Positions 1 to 6,620 of a stretch of 7,373 nt of DNA are shown piece after piece; positions within the stretch are counted from its first letter, which is position 1, and every line of letters begins with the position of its first letter. The notes under the pieces are model-generated. The model was not told where the DNA came from. It saw nothing but the letters and a program-made list of their open reading frames with translations, and made no database searches. Position numbers and translations under genes: made by a program. The DNA is from SZUA-430 sp041477875. Its GTDB lineage: Bacteria > Pseudomonadota > Alphaproteobacteria > Micropepsales > Micropepsaceae. The DNA lies in NCBI GenBank assembly GCA_041477875.1, contig JBGOVA010000208.1, positions 1 to 7,373 of the forward strand, in the 5' to 3' direction.

Positions 1-2
1 CA

Positions 3-80
3 CCGCCATCGATGGGCTTACCGGCGCCTGGCCACCCGCCCTTCGCCGCCGCGCCGGGTGCCTACGTCAAGCAATCATAA
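3..80 (+). CDS. Possible C-terminal end of an upstream gene (partial)
   Basis: A reading frame open from the left edge ends in TAA at 78-80, five bases before the ATPase ATG at 86. That is operon-like spacing. The visible 25 residues are rich in Pro, Ala and Gly and end in AAAPGAYVKQS. I recognise no family. The frame used by the ATPase is also open to the left edge, and third-position GC does not separate the two frames, so this could be non-coding leader. The call rests only on the stop position. Confidence 0.25.
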   Translation, partial: PPSMGLPAPGHPPFAAAPGAYVKQS

Positions 81-85
81 GGGCC

Positions 86-2638
86 ATGCCGAGCGCCTAT
101 TGGACTCGCTCCGCCGGGGACTTGATTGCGCAATTCGATTCCGGTCGCGACGGCCTGAGCGACGCCGTGGCGACCGCAAGGCTCAAACAGTTCGGTCCCA
201 ACGCCGTCGAGGACGCAGACGGATCGACCGCTGTTCGCCTGTTGCTCCGGCAATTCGAGAGCCCGCTCGTCCTCATCCTGTTGTTCGGCACGCTCGTGTC
301 GATGGCGCTGCGCGAGTGGATTGACGCTTCGATCATCCTCGCGATCGTTCTGGGAAGCACGCTGCTGGGCTTCTTCCAAGAATACCGAGCCTCTACAGCC
401 ATTGCGGAACTCAAACGGCGTATTTCGCTGACATGCCGCGTCGTCCGGTCCGCCGCCGCGCGAGAGCTTCCGGTCGCAGAAGTCGTGCCCGGCGACATCG
501 TCCTTCTGTCCGCGGGAGATCTCGTTCCGGCCGACGGCATCGTGATCGAGGCAAGGGATTTCCTGGTCACGGAATCAAGCCTGACCGGCGAATCCTTTCC
601 CGTCGAGAAGCAGGCGGGCGTAGTGCCGTCCGAAGCGCCGCTCGCCGGTCGAACCAATTGCGTTTTCTTGGGCTCATCCGTGCGCAGCGGTACGGCGCGC
701 GTGCTGATCGTCGCGACCGGCCGCAATACGGCCTTCGGCGCCATCGCCGCGCGCCTCTCCGCGAGCGCCCCCGAGCCCGAGTTCGCGCGCGGGGTCCGCG
801 AATTCGGCACGATGCTCGTGCGATTGATGATCTTCATGGTGCTCTTCGTGCTGACCGTCAACGAGCTGCTGGGCCGGCCGGTCGTCGAATCCCTGCTCTT
901 CGCCGTCGCCTTGGCTGTGGGCCTTTCACCCGAGCTGCTGCCTGCCATCATCAGCGTCACGCTGTCGTCGGGCGCGCGCGCGATGGCGCAGCGCGGCGTG
1001 ATCGTCCGCCGCCTCGAAGCGATCGAAGACTTGGGCAGCATGGACGTCTTGTGCACGGACAAGACGGGCACATTGACCGAGGGCATCATCGTGCTGGACG
1101 ACGCCGTCGACCGCGAAGGCAAGAGTTCCAGCAACGTCCGCCAACTCGCCTTCCTCAACGCGGTCCTCGAAACCGGAATCGAGAATCCGCTGGACGCCGC
1201 CCTCGTCGCGATGGGCGAGCGCGAGGGTTTGACGGTGGGCGCCTATCGCAAGATCGACGAGATTCCATACGACTTCCTGCGGAAACGCCTGACCATCGTG
1301 GTCGAGGATCCCGCGGCCACGGCGCAGCACCTCGTCATCACCAAAGGCGCGTTCGCCAACATCCTTTCCGTCTGCGAGACGATCGCCGACGCGGACGGGG
1401 CGCGCGAAATCGATGAAAGCACGGGCGCCGCCCTCGAAGAGCTCTATCGAATAAAGGGCGCCGCCGGATTTCGCGTCCTGGCTGTCGCCACGCGCAGTCT
1501 GCCGGCGAAGGAGCGCTATGGGCGCGAAGACGAAGCCGGCATGTGCTTCATGGGCTTCCTCCTCTTCCTCGATCCGCCCAAGCCCGAAGCGAAGGCCGCG
1601 ATCCGCGACCTTGGCCGGCTTGGTATCGGCATCAAGATCGTCAGCGGCGACAATCGCTACGTGACGGCGCACCTGGCGGAATCCGTCGGGATCGATCCGA
1701 GCTCCATGCTGACCGGCGAAGAACTCGCCAAGCTCAAGGACGAGGCCTTGTGGCATTTGGCGCCGCGCACCGCGCTGTTCGTCGAGGTCGACCCTCAGCA
1801 GAAAGAACAGATCGTGCGTGCTCTGCAGCACGCCGGTCACGCCGTCGGTTACTTGGGAGACGGCATCAACGACGCCCCCGCCCTTCACGCAGCCGACGTC
1901 GGAATCTCCGTCGACCAAGCCGTCGACGTGGCGCGCGAAAGCGCCGACGTCATCATGCTTCAGCGCGATCTCGGCGTGCTGCGCCAAGGCATCGAAGACG
2001 GCCGCCACACCTTCGCCAACACGCTCAAATATATCGCAATCACCACCAGCGCCAATTTCGGCAACATGATCAGCATGGCGCTGGCGTCGCCTTTGCTGCC
2101 GTTCCTGCCGCTTCTGCCGAAGCAGATCCTGTTGAACAATTTCCTCTCGGATCTGCCGTCGATGGCGATCTCGACCGACAACGTCGATCATGAGCACATT
2201 GAGCGCGCGCAGCGTTGGGACGTGAAAAGCGTTCAGCGTTTCATGGTGATATTCGGCCTGACGAGCTCGCTTTTCGATCTCATCACCTTCGCGACGCTGC
2301 TGATGGTTTTCCGCGCGCCCGAGGCGGAATTTCAAACCGCTTGGTTCCTCGTATCCTTATTGACGGAACTGGCGGTCGTGCTGGTGTTGCGGACGCGCGG
2401 ATCGGCTTTTCGCAGCAGGCCAAGCCGATTGTTGTTGTGGACGACAGTTATCGTCGGCGCGTCGTGCGTCGTCATCCCTTACATGCCGATCAGCGCGGCT
2501 CCGTTCGGGTTCATACCGCTGTCGCTGCCGCTGGTCGGCACCGTGGTCGCAATCGTCGCGGCGTACATCTTGGCGACCGAGGCGATCAAAACATGGTTTT
2601 ACAGTCGTTTTTCCGAGCGCGCGTCGCGCCATCCTTGA
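86..2638 (+). CDS. mgtA: MgtA-type (P3B) cation/magnesium-transporting P-type ATPase
   Basis: This is an 850-residue inner-membrane ATPase that by family would import Mg2+ (possibly other divalent cations) using ATP. Order of elements: N-terminal cation-ATPase domain (residues 4-50), a membrane pair (about 60-98), actuator domain with TGES at 167-170, and membrane helices around 243-295. The M4 motif GLSPELLP (279-286) is the PEXXP form typical of MgtA rather than of Ca2+ or H+ pumps. The phosphorylation motif DKTGT starts at Asp325. The nucleotide domain carries KGAF (420-423). The hinge motif GDGINDAP is at 591-598, followed by the C-terminal membrane helices (about 650-840). The M6 segment NNFLSDLPSMA plus DNVD after it also resembles MgtA. 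Length is slightly below the roughly 900 residues of the E. coli enzyme, mainly because the N-terminus is short. The ATG at 86 is preferred because family homology begins at YWTRS; the frame is open upstream and the ribosome site (AAGGG at 79-83) is unusually close. Its TGA stop lies inside an FNR-type operator. Ion specificity cannot be read from sequence alone. Confidence 0.93.
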   Translation: MPSAYWTRSAGDLIAQFDSGRDGLSDAVATARLKQFGPNAVEDADGSTAVRLLLRQFESPLVLILLFGTLVSMALREWIDASIILAIVLGSTLLGFFQEYRASTAIAELKRRISLTCRVVRSAAARELPVAEVVPGDIVLLSAGDLVPADGIVIEARDFLVTESSLTGESFPVEKQAGVVPSEAPLAGRTNCVFLGSSVRSGTARVLIVATGRNTAFGAIAARLSASAPEPEFARGVREFGTMLVRLMIFMVLFVLTVNELLGRPVVESLLFAVALAVGLSPELLPAIISVTLSSGARAMAQRGVIVRRLEAIEDLGSMDVLCTDKTGTLTEGIIVLDDAVDREGKSSSNVRQLAFLNAVLETGIENPLDAALVAMGEREGLTVGAYRKIDEIPYDFLRKRLTIVVEDPAATAQHLVITKGAFANILSVCETIADADGAREIDESTGAALEELYRIKGAAGFRVLAVATRSLPAKERYGREDEAGMCFMGFLLFLDPPKPEAKAAIRDLGRLGIGIKIVSGDNRYVTAHLAESVGIDPSSMLTGEELAKLKDEALWHLAPRTALFVEVDPQQKEQIVRALQHAGHAVGYLGDGINDAPALHAADVGISVDQAVDVARESADVIMLQRDLGVLRQGIEDGRHTFANTLKYIAITTSANFGNMISMALASPLLPFLPLLPKQILLNNFLSDLPSMAISTDNVDHEHIERAQRWDVKSVQRFMVIFGLTSSLFDLITFATLLMVFRAPEAEFQTAWFLVSLLTELAVVLVLRTRGSAFRSRPSRLLLWTTVIVGASCVVIPYMPISAAPFGFIPLSLPLVGTVVAIVAAYILATEAIKTWFYSRFSERASRHP

Positions 2639-2648
2639 TAGAGGTCAA
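2635..2648 (+). promoter_or_regulatory. FNR/FixK-type operator upstream of the CBS gene
   Basis: The sequence is TTGATAGAGGTCAA, matching the FNR/FixK consensus halves TTGAT and GTCAA separated by four bases. The centre is at 2641.5. A -10-like hexamer TAGAAG lies at 2671-2676, which puts a start site near 2683 and the operator at about -41.5, the class II activator position. The leader to the ATG at 2715 would be about 32 bases. The site overlaps the TGA stop of the ATPase gene, so the CBS gene probably has its own oxygen-responsive promoter despite following the ATPase. Confidence 0.72.
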
Positions 2649-2714
2649 ACTCCGGCGATCCTGAATCGGCTAGAAGATACACACGGTCGAAGCCCCCACT
2701 TTGAGGATTGTGCA

Positions 2715-3134
2715 ATGAGACGACTGTCCGACATCATCTACAATCAACATCCCGTGACGTTGCGCCCGTCGGCCACCGTCAAGCAGGCCTGCGAACAGAT
2801 GCGCGAGTGTCGTACAGGCTCCGTGCTCGTGACCGACGAGTCCGGGCGGCTTGCGGGCATTTTCACCGGCCGCGACGCTGTGTGCCGCGTTCTCGCCGTC
2901 GGCAAGGACGCAGCGGAAACAAAGCTGACCGATGTCATGACGGCCGCTCCTACCACGATGTCCCCCGACAAGACGGCAATCGATGCGTTGCGGCTGATGT
3001 GGGACGGCGGATTCCGTCACGTACCCATCATCAAGGACGGAAAGGTCGCCGGCATTGTTTCACGCGGCGATTTCAAAGGCAGCGAACAGGATCGTCTCGA
3101 CGAGGAGCGCGATTTGTGGGAGCACATGCGTTAA
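2715..3134 (+). CDS. Tandem CBS-domain protein (stand-alone)
   Basis: This is a 139-residue soluble protein made almost entirely of one Bateman module. The first CBS domain covers about residues 5-62 and ends with GIFTGRDAVCRVLA. The second covers about 70-122, with RHVPII and GIVSRGDF as its final strand and turn. The short C-terminal tail is acidic and ends ERDLWEHMR, a style I associate with single-module CBS proteins of alphaproteobacteria. Such modules bind adenine nucleotides (AMP, ATP, NADH or others), usually as sensors; the partner is unknown. There is no catalytic or DNA-binding domain. The ATG is preceded by GAGGA at 2703-2707 with seven-base spacing. An FNR/FixK-type site lies 66 bases upstream, suggesting induction under low oxygen. 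It follows the ATPase by 76 bases, so some read-through is possible. Confidence 0.9.
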   Translation: MRRLSDIIYNQHPVTLRPSATVKQACEQMRECRTGSVLVTDESGRLAGIFTGRDAVCRVLAVGKDAAETKLTDVMTAAPTTMSPDKTAIDALRLMWDGGFRHVPIIKDGKVAGIVSRGDFKGSEQDRLDEERDLWEHMR

Positions 3135-3313
3135 CGCTCGAGGAAGGTGTGTCCCAGCAGACCCCAAAAATACGTATCTGGTTTTTGACCTCGGACGACA
3201 CCGCCTCGTCTCTATCGAGATTCGAGTATTATCATCGTCGGGCATCCTCAGAGCAAACCCGCAGTGGTCCACTGAAGGAAGCCTAACATTCCCTGGATCG
3301 GTTACGCCGCCCG
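3135..3313. other. Convergent intergenic gap
   Basis: This stretch separates the 3' ends of the CBS gene and the malic enzyme gene. It is visibly lower in GC than its flanks. I see no convincing gene, and no GC-rich hairpin followed by a T-run that would mark an intrinsic terminator. The only notable structure is a short perfect inverted repeat, CAGTGG-T-CCACTG (3262-3274), whose small loop makes it more like a protein site or chance than a terminator. Confidence 0.6.
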
Positions 3314-4630
3314 CTAGAGATCAGCCGTGAGCCGTTCGGCCGCCGCCCGCGCGGCGGCGATTTTGGAAAGCGCCAGTTTCTCGCTTTCCTCACGCGTCAA
3401 GGGATGGGCTGCCAATCCCTCGGCGACCGCGGCTGAGCCGGTTGCCGCGGCAACGCGCGCCGCGACCTTCCAGTCGTCCATGGTTGGAAGGAGACGCTCG
3501 GCGCCGAGGCCTCTCTCCTTCGCCGCGGCGAGCAATTCGTGGGCTGCGGCGATTGCCATCCGGTCGCTGATGGTGCGCGCGCGCACGTCGAGCACGCCGC
3601 GAAAGATGCCGGGAAAGACCAACGAATTGTTGATCTGATTTGGGAAATCACTTCGTCCTGTTGCTACGATGCGAACCCCCGCGGCGTGCGCGCGGTCTGG
3701 CCAGATCTCCGGCACAGGATTGGCGCACGCGAAGAGAATCGCATCGCGCGCCATGGTCGCCAGCCATTCGGGTTTGAGCACGTCCGGTCCCGGTCGGCTG
3801 AAGGCGACGCAGACATCGGCGCCACGCAACGCCGCCTCCGGCGCACCTTGCCGGCGGTCCCCATTGCTCTCGCGACAGATCTTCCACTTGTCGGCGAACT
3901 GGACGCTGTTGGCCTCAATGTCGCTCCGACCCGAGTGGAGGATGCCAGCGCTGTCGCATACGACGATCGCTTGCGGATTGACGCCATATGCGGCGAGCAA
4001 CCGATAGGTCGCCACGTTCGCCGCACCGGCGCCGAAGAGCACGATGCGAACGCGATCGACGGCCTTGCCGGCGACGTCCAACGCCGCGAGCAACCCGGCG
4101 AGGACCACTGTGGCTGTCCCCTGTTGGTCGTCGTGCCAGACCGGAATGGAAACCCGTCGCCGGGCCTCATCGAGGACGCTGAAGCATTTCGGCTGAGCAA
4201 TATCCTCAAGGTTGATGCCGCCGAAGGACGGTTCGATCATCTCGACGGCGCGAACGATGTCCGAAGGATCGCGGGCGCGAATGCACAGCGGAAAGGCATC
4301 CACGCCGCCGAGCAGCTTGAAGAGCAGAGCCTTGCCTTCCATCACCGGCAGCCCAGCTTCGGGTCCGATGTTGCCCAGGCCGAGGACCCGCGAGCCGTCG
4401 GAAACGATCGCAACGGTATTCGCCCTATTCGTGTAGGTAAAGACATCGTCGATATTGGCCGCGATGGCACGGCAGGGTTCGGCGACTCCCGGCGTGTACC
4501 AAGTCGCAAAATCTTCAAGCCCGCGCACGGGCACTTTGGGCATGGTCTGCACCTTGCCGCGATAGCGTGCGTGGAGTTGCAACGCGCGGCTCAAGCCTTC
4601 GTCTTTGCGATCGTCTTGCTCGGTGGCCAA
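3314..4630 (-). CDS. Malic enzyme (oxaloacetate-decarboxylating malate dehydrogenase)
   Basis: This 438-residue cytoplasmic enzyme would convert malate to pyruvate and CO2 with reduction of NAD+ or NADP+. The N-terminal malic domain contains WYTPGVAEPC (44-53; Tyr45 as catalytic acid), DGSRVLGLGNIGP (78-90), EGKALLFK (98-105; Lys100 as catalytic base), and the metal ligands in NLEDI (140-144) and HDDQQGTA (166-173). The NAD-binding domain begins with GAGAANVA (200-207), where Asn stands in place of the usual second-half Gly. ANPVPEIWP (303-311) and GRSDFPNQINNS (325-336) complete the active site. It is the compact bacterial form, without the C-terminal phosphotransacetylase-like domain found in MaeB. 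Coenzyme preference is not clear. The start is TTG at 4630: an in-frame TAA lies 15 bases upstream, AAGGAG is 11 bases before the TTG, and the next Met (residue 30) would cut into the family N-terminus. It starts 41 bases after the LOG-family gene on the same strand, so they probably share a transcript. Confidence 0.93.
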   Translation of the reverse strand: MATEQDDRKDEGLSRALQLHARYRGKVQTMPKVPVRGLEDFATWYTPGVAEPCRAIAANIDDVFTYTNRANTVAIVSDGSRVLGLGNIGPEAGLPVMEGKALLFKLLGGVDAFPLCIRARDPSDIVRAVEMIEPSFGGINLEDIAQPKCFSVLDEARRRVSIPVWHDDQQGTATVVLAGLLAALDVAGKAVDRVRIVLFGAGAANVATYRLLAAYGVNPQAIVVCDSAGILHSGRSDIEANSVQFADKWKICRESNGDRRQGAPEAALRGADVCVAFSRPGPDVLKPEWLATMARDAILFACANPVPEIWPDRAHAAGVRIVATGRSDFPNQINNSLVFPGIFRGVLDVRARTISDRMAIAAAHELLAAAKERGLGAERLLPTMDDWKVAARVAAATGSAAVAEGLAAHPLTREESEKLALSKIAAARAAAERLTADL

Positions 4631-4671
4631 GGGAACGGTTGCTCCTTATTTCGCGCCAGCGCGCAGCGTCG

Positions 4672-5466
4672 TCAAACGGTGTCGGCCGCGTGTGCCTTCA
4701 ACCCGCCACGAACCAAGGCCTCCCATGTTTCCTCCGCCGTGTTGGCGAATTGGATCAATCCGAGGTCGCCTGCAGTGATCATTTGCTCTTCGACGAAGAC
4801 GTTGAAATTGATCAGGCGGCGCCAATAGGCCTCGTCGAAAAGAACGATCGGTGCGGCCGGCGCCTTTTTGGTCTGCTGCAGATTCAGGAGCTCGAACATC
4901 TCGTCGAGCGTACCGTAGCCGCCTGGAAAAATAACCAACGCATTGGCGCGCATCGCAAGATGCATCTTGCGCATCGCGAAATAGTGAAAGCGAAAGCAGA
5001 GCTCCGGCGTGATGTAGCGATTGGGCGCCTGCTCCGCGGGAAGCGTGATGTTGAAGCCGATACTGGGGGCGCCGGCCTCGAACGCGCCCCGGTTGGCCGC
5101 TTCCATGATGCCGGGACCTCCGCCCGTCGCGATGACGTTGTCGCGCCAGCGATGTTGCGGGGCAAACGCGCCGCCGCGCTCCGACGCGATCCGGCCGAAT
5201 TCGCGCGCGGCATTGTACCAGCGAACCTGCTTGGCGATGTGTTCCGAGCCTCCAGGAGGATCAAGGGATCCCGCCTCTTCCGGCGAGGCACAGCGCGCGC
5301 TGCCGAAGACGATGATGGTCGAGCGAATGCCCCAATCGCGCAGGAGCAGATCCGCCTTCGCGTATTCGAGCGCAAAGCGGATTGCGCGCATTTCCGGCCG
5401 AAGGAGAAACGCCGTGTCTTCGACCGGCAAGAGAGCACTGCTCTGATGTTGTGCTGTGGTGTTCAA
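4672..5466 (-). CDS. LOG-family Rossmann-fold protein (cytokinin-activating/nucleotide phosphoribohydrolase-like)
   Basis: This is a 264-residue cytoplasmic protein of the lysine-decarboxylase-like/LOG family (TIGR00730 type). Family members cleave the N-glycosidic bond of AMP or cytokinin nucleotides, releasing ribose 5-phosphate. Visible signatures are FGSAR (54-58), TGGGPGIMEAANRGA (114-128) and the catalytic/phosphate motif PGGYGTLDE (181-189), preceded by the conserved MRKMHLAMRANALV stretch with Arg166. It belongs to the longer group, with about 45 residues before the first strand and a Pro/Gly-rich insertion around 61-80. The actual substrate is unknown; the old label 'lysine decarboxylase' should not be used. 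The most upstream workable start is TTG at 5466, since an in-frame TAA lies at 5509-5511. No good ribosome site precedes it, but the next Met (26) would remove residues that look conserved. An FNR/FixK-type site lies 55 bases upstream, and the malic enzyme follows after 41 bases. Confidence 0.9.
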   Translation of the reverse strand: MNTTAQHQSSALLPVEDTAFLLRPEMRAIRFALEYAKADLLLRDWGIRSTIIVFGSARCASPEEAGSLDPPGGSEHIAKQVRWYNAAREFGRIASERGGAFAPQHRWRDNVIATGGGPGIMEAANRGAFEAGAPSIGFNITLPAEQAPNRYITPELCFRFHYFAMRKMHLAMRANALVIFPGGYGTLDEMFELLNLQQTKKAPAAPIVLFDEAYWRRLINFNVFVEEQMITAGDLGLIQFANTAEETWEALVRGGLKAHAADTV

Positions 5467-5521
5467 GGGCTGACCCGTGGTGAGTAACGGTTCGAACCTA
5501 CGCAGCCCTTAGGCTAACAGC

Positions 5522-5535
5522 TTGATTTGCCTCAA
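5522..5535 (-). promoter_or_regulatory. FNR/FixK-type operator upstream of the LOG-malic enzyme operon
   Basis: On the plus strand the sequence is TTGATTTGCCTCAA. The core TTGA-N6-TCAA is intact and centred at 5528.5. For the leftward promoter, a -41.5 placement gives a start site near 5487 and a leader of about 20 bases to the TTG at 5466. A weak -10-like TAGGTT lies at 5500-5495 on the minus strand, one base from the expected position. This is the only promoter-like signal before the operon. Confidence 0.65.
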
Positions 5536-5563
5536 CAGGCCATTGTCGACTCTGATCCGAACA

Positions 5564-5602
5564 GCCAAGCCATTGGCGCGCCGCATCTTTGGGTGCGGCC
5601 AA
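5564..5602. repeat. Alternating GCCAA/TTGGC inverted repeats (possible stem-loops)
   Basis: GCCAA (5564-5568), TTGGC (5573-5577) and GCCAA (5598-5602) lie in alternating orientation, so the middle copy can pair with either neighbour. An inner stem CCGCA/TGCGG (5581-5585 with 5594-5598) would strengthen the right-hand hairpin. No T-run follows on either strand, so a standard intrinsic terminator is not supported. It lies between the operon promoter and the decayed genes to its right. Confidence 0.3.
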
Positions 5603-5705
5603 GTCAATGCAAATGTACGATACCGGACACTCGCCCAAGGCGGCAAAGAGGCACAGTGTAAACGCGCGTGCATCCCGGGGCGCGCGAAACGAGCAGGCCA
5701 ATCCA

Positions 5706-5852
5706 ATGGGCTCTGATCTGTTGAATCAGCAAATTCGCGGCCTGCAATCTCGCGCCGACCGTTACCGGAAGATTGGCAGACTGCTCGGTGATGGCGACAT
5801 TTCCGCGACGCTCAACCAGATGTGCGGTGTGCGTGATAACACCCAGAGATAA
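5706..5852 (+). pseudogene. Possible remnant of a small hypothetical protein gene
   Basis: An ATG frame of 48 codons begins MGSDLLNQQIRGLQSRAD and continues YRKIGRLLGDGDISATLNQM before turning into CGVRDNTQR and a stop. The first 39 or so residues form an amphipathic helical pattern resembling small alphaproteobacterial proteins of unknown function (a helix with RADRYR, then a short turn, then a second helix). Where the second helix should continue, the frame enters sequence that reads as lipocalin on the opposite strand. I therefore suspect a truncated gene joined head-on to the lipocalin's end. A weak GCAGG lies at 5693-5697. Resemblance is from memory and the frame could be chance. Confidence 0.3.
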
Positions 5853-6278
5853 CGCCCTGATGGCTCGCCGACCAGCGCCCATCCGTAATTCGGCGCCAAG
5901 TCGAGGATCCAATAATCGCCTTCGAACGGCCAGAAGAACGTCACGCCCAACTTTGCCTTGGTTCGTTCATCGACGATGCGCGCCGAGCCGACCGCCACGT
6001 CTTCGGGCCCCCGTCAGGCTCGTCTTGCGACAGCGATTCACGACCTTGATCGTGCCGTCCGGATTTGCGCTGTAGGTTGCCGTTACGCCGACGCAACCGC
6101 GTTCGAACCCATGATCGAAGAGAGCAATCTCGTACCAAGTTCCGAGATAGCGCTGCACGTCGACCGATCCGCCTGTCGCGAGCGGGCACGCAGCGTCGCG
6201 ATTGATCGGAGGCCGGTCGCAGGCCGTCAGCAGGCAGAGAACAACCAGCCAGACGGCGGGTATGGCCAAGGATCTCAT
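5762..6278 (-). pseudogene. blc: Blc-type lipocalin lipoprotein, frameshifted and C-terminally altered
   Basis: Bacterial lipocalins are small envelope lipoproteins that bind fatty acids or lysophospholipids. The 5' frame (from ATG 6278) gives a lipoprotein signal peptide with lipobox LTAC (Cys20), then YLGTWYEIALFDHGFERG (44-61), the GXW lipocalin signature. ATYSANPDGTIKVVNRC follows. At the plus-strand C5 run (6008-6012) the frame breaks after residue 90. The neighbouring frame continues the fold at once: PEDVAVGSARI, then AKLGVTFFWPFEGDYWILDL, and YLWVLSRTPH, the family's last strand. One base fewer in the run would restore an unbroken frame (TGPEDVAVG). After RTPH the family normally has about 25 more residues ending in a helix and a short strand; here an unrelated-looking tail, IWLSVAEM and about 13 more residues, ends at 5762. 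GAAGG lies 12 bases before the ATG. The Asp at +2 after the lipid Cys would favour inner-membrane retention by the E. coli rule. A sequencing error could explain the frameshift but not the altered end. Confidence 0.82.
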
Positions 6279-6620
6279 TGGCGTGGGTAACCTTCGACCG
6301 GTTGGCGGTTTCAGATGCGAGTTGGCTTGGTGTGCGGCGGCCGATGGCCGGGTGGATCCGGCTGCGGGCTGCCGGCCCAGCTGGCCCGGTCAAGCCCCGG
6401 CGGTCAAAACAGCCCCGCGGCCAGCACCCCCCCGGTGGTCAGCCTGGACAGCGCCCGGTATCAATACGGCCAGGAGGCCCGGCGCTTGTTGATCCACCTC
6501 AAAAAGGCGTGGTGGAAATAACTTGCGCCACATCAATGCTGTATTGGCGCGCGCACGCGAGCATCATCCGAGTTTGGATTCCCGTCCCTAACAGCCGGCG
6601 AAGAGGTATCAGCGGCCAGC
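6279..6620. other. Upstream region between the lipocalin and acetyl-CoA synthetase starts
   Basis: This 342-base stretch separates two divergent gene starts. I see no gene I can support. It holds the FNR/FixK-type site at 6489-6502, a C7 run near 6427-6433 and a very GC-rich left half. A rightward frame ending in TAA at 6519-6521 gives a tail SLDSARYQYGQEARRLL and a few more residues (IHLKKAWWK) that looks somewhat protein-like, but it cannot be tied to a family and may be chance or a gene relic. Confidence 0.5.
6489..6502 (+). promoter_or_regulatory. FNR/FixK-type operator upstream of the acetyl-CoA synthetase gene
   Basis: The sequence is TTGATCCACCTCAA, with intact TTGA-N6-TCAA halves centred at 6495.5. 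It lies 118 bases before the ATG at 6621. A -41.5 placement predicts a start site near 6537 and a leader of roughly 84 bases. I see no convincing -10 hexamer at the exact distance (TAACTT at 6519 is a few bases early), so the promoter geometry is less certain than for the other two sites. Confidence 0.62.

Noticed and set aside
122..137. TTGATTGCGCAATTCG near the ATPase start as a fourth FNR/FixK site
   Set aside because: The right half is not TCAA at the required spacing and the site lies within coding sequence; ATTGCGCAAT is just a local palindrome.
926..2335. Long antisense open frame of 469 codons within the ATPase gene
   Set aside because: It is a GC-rich shadow opposite the P-type ATPase, with no recognisable domain.
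3262..3274. Perfect short palindrome CAGTGG-T-CCACTG as a bidirectional terminator
   Set aside because: The loop is too small and there is no adjacent T-run on either strand.
4803..4820. TTGAAATTGATCAG within the LOG gene as an operator
   Set aside because: The right half is TCAG, not TCAA, and it lies well inside a coding region.
3539..4828. Plus-strand open frame of 429 codons opposite the malic enzyme
   Set aside because: The opposite strand has every malic enzyme motif in order; this frame has a shadow-like composition.
5604..5912. A minus-strand frame that could supply a longer lipocalin C-terminus after a second frameshift (SAITEQSANLPVTVGARLQ)
   Set aside because: It does not resemble the usual lipocalin ending, and the same DNA reads more like a small protein on the plus strand. 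A second shift is not needed to explain what is seen.
6315..6521. Plus-strand frame ending SARYQYGQEARRLL and IHLKKAWWK
   Set aside because: It is slightly protein-like but has no recognised family or ribosome site, and it overlaps the operator region. At most a relic.
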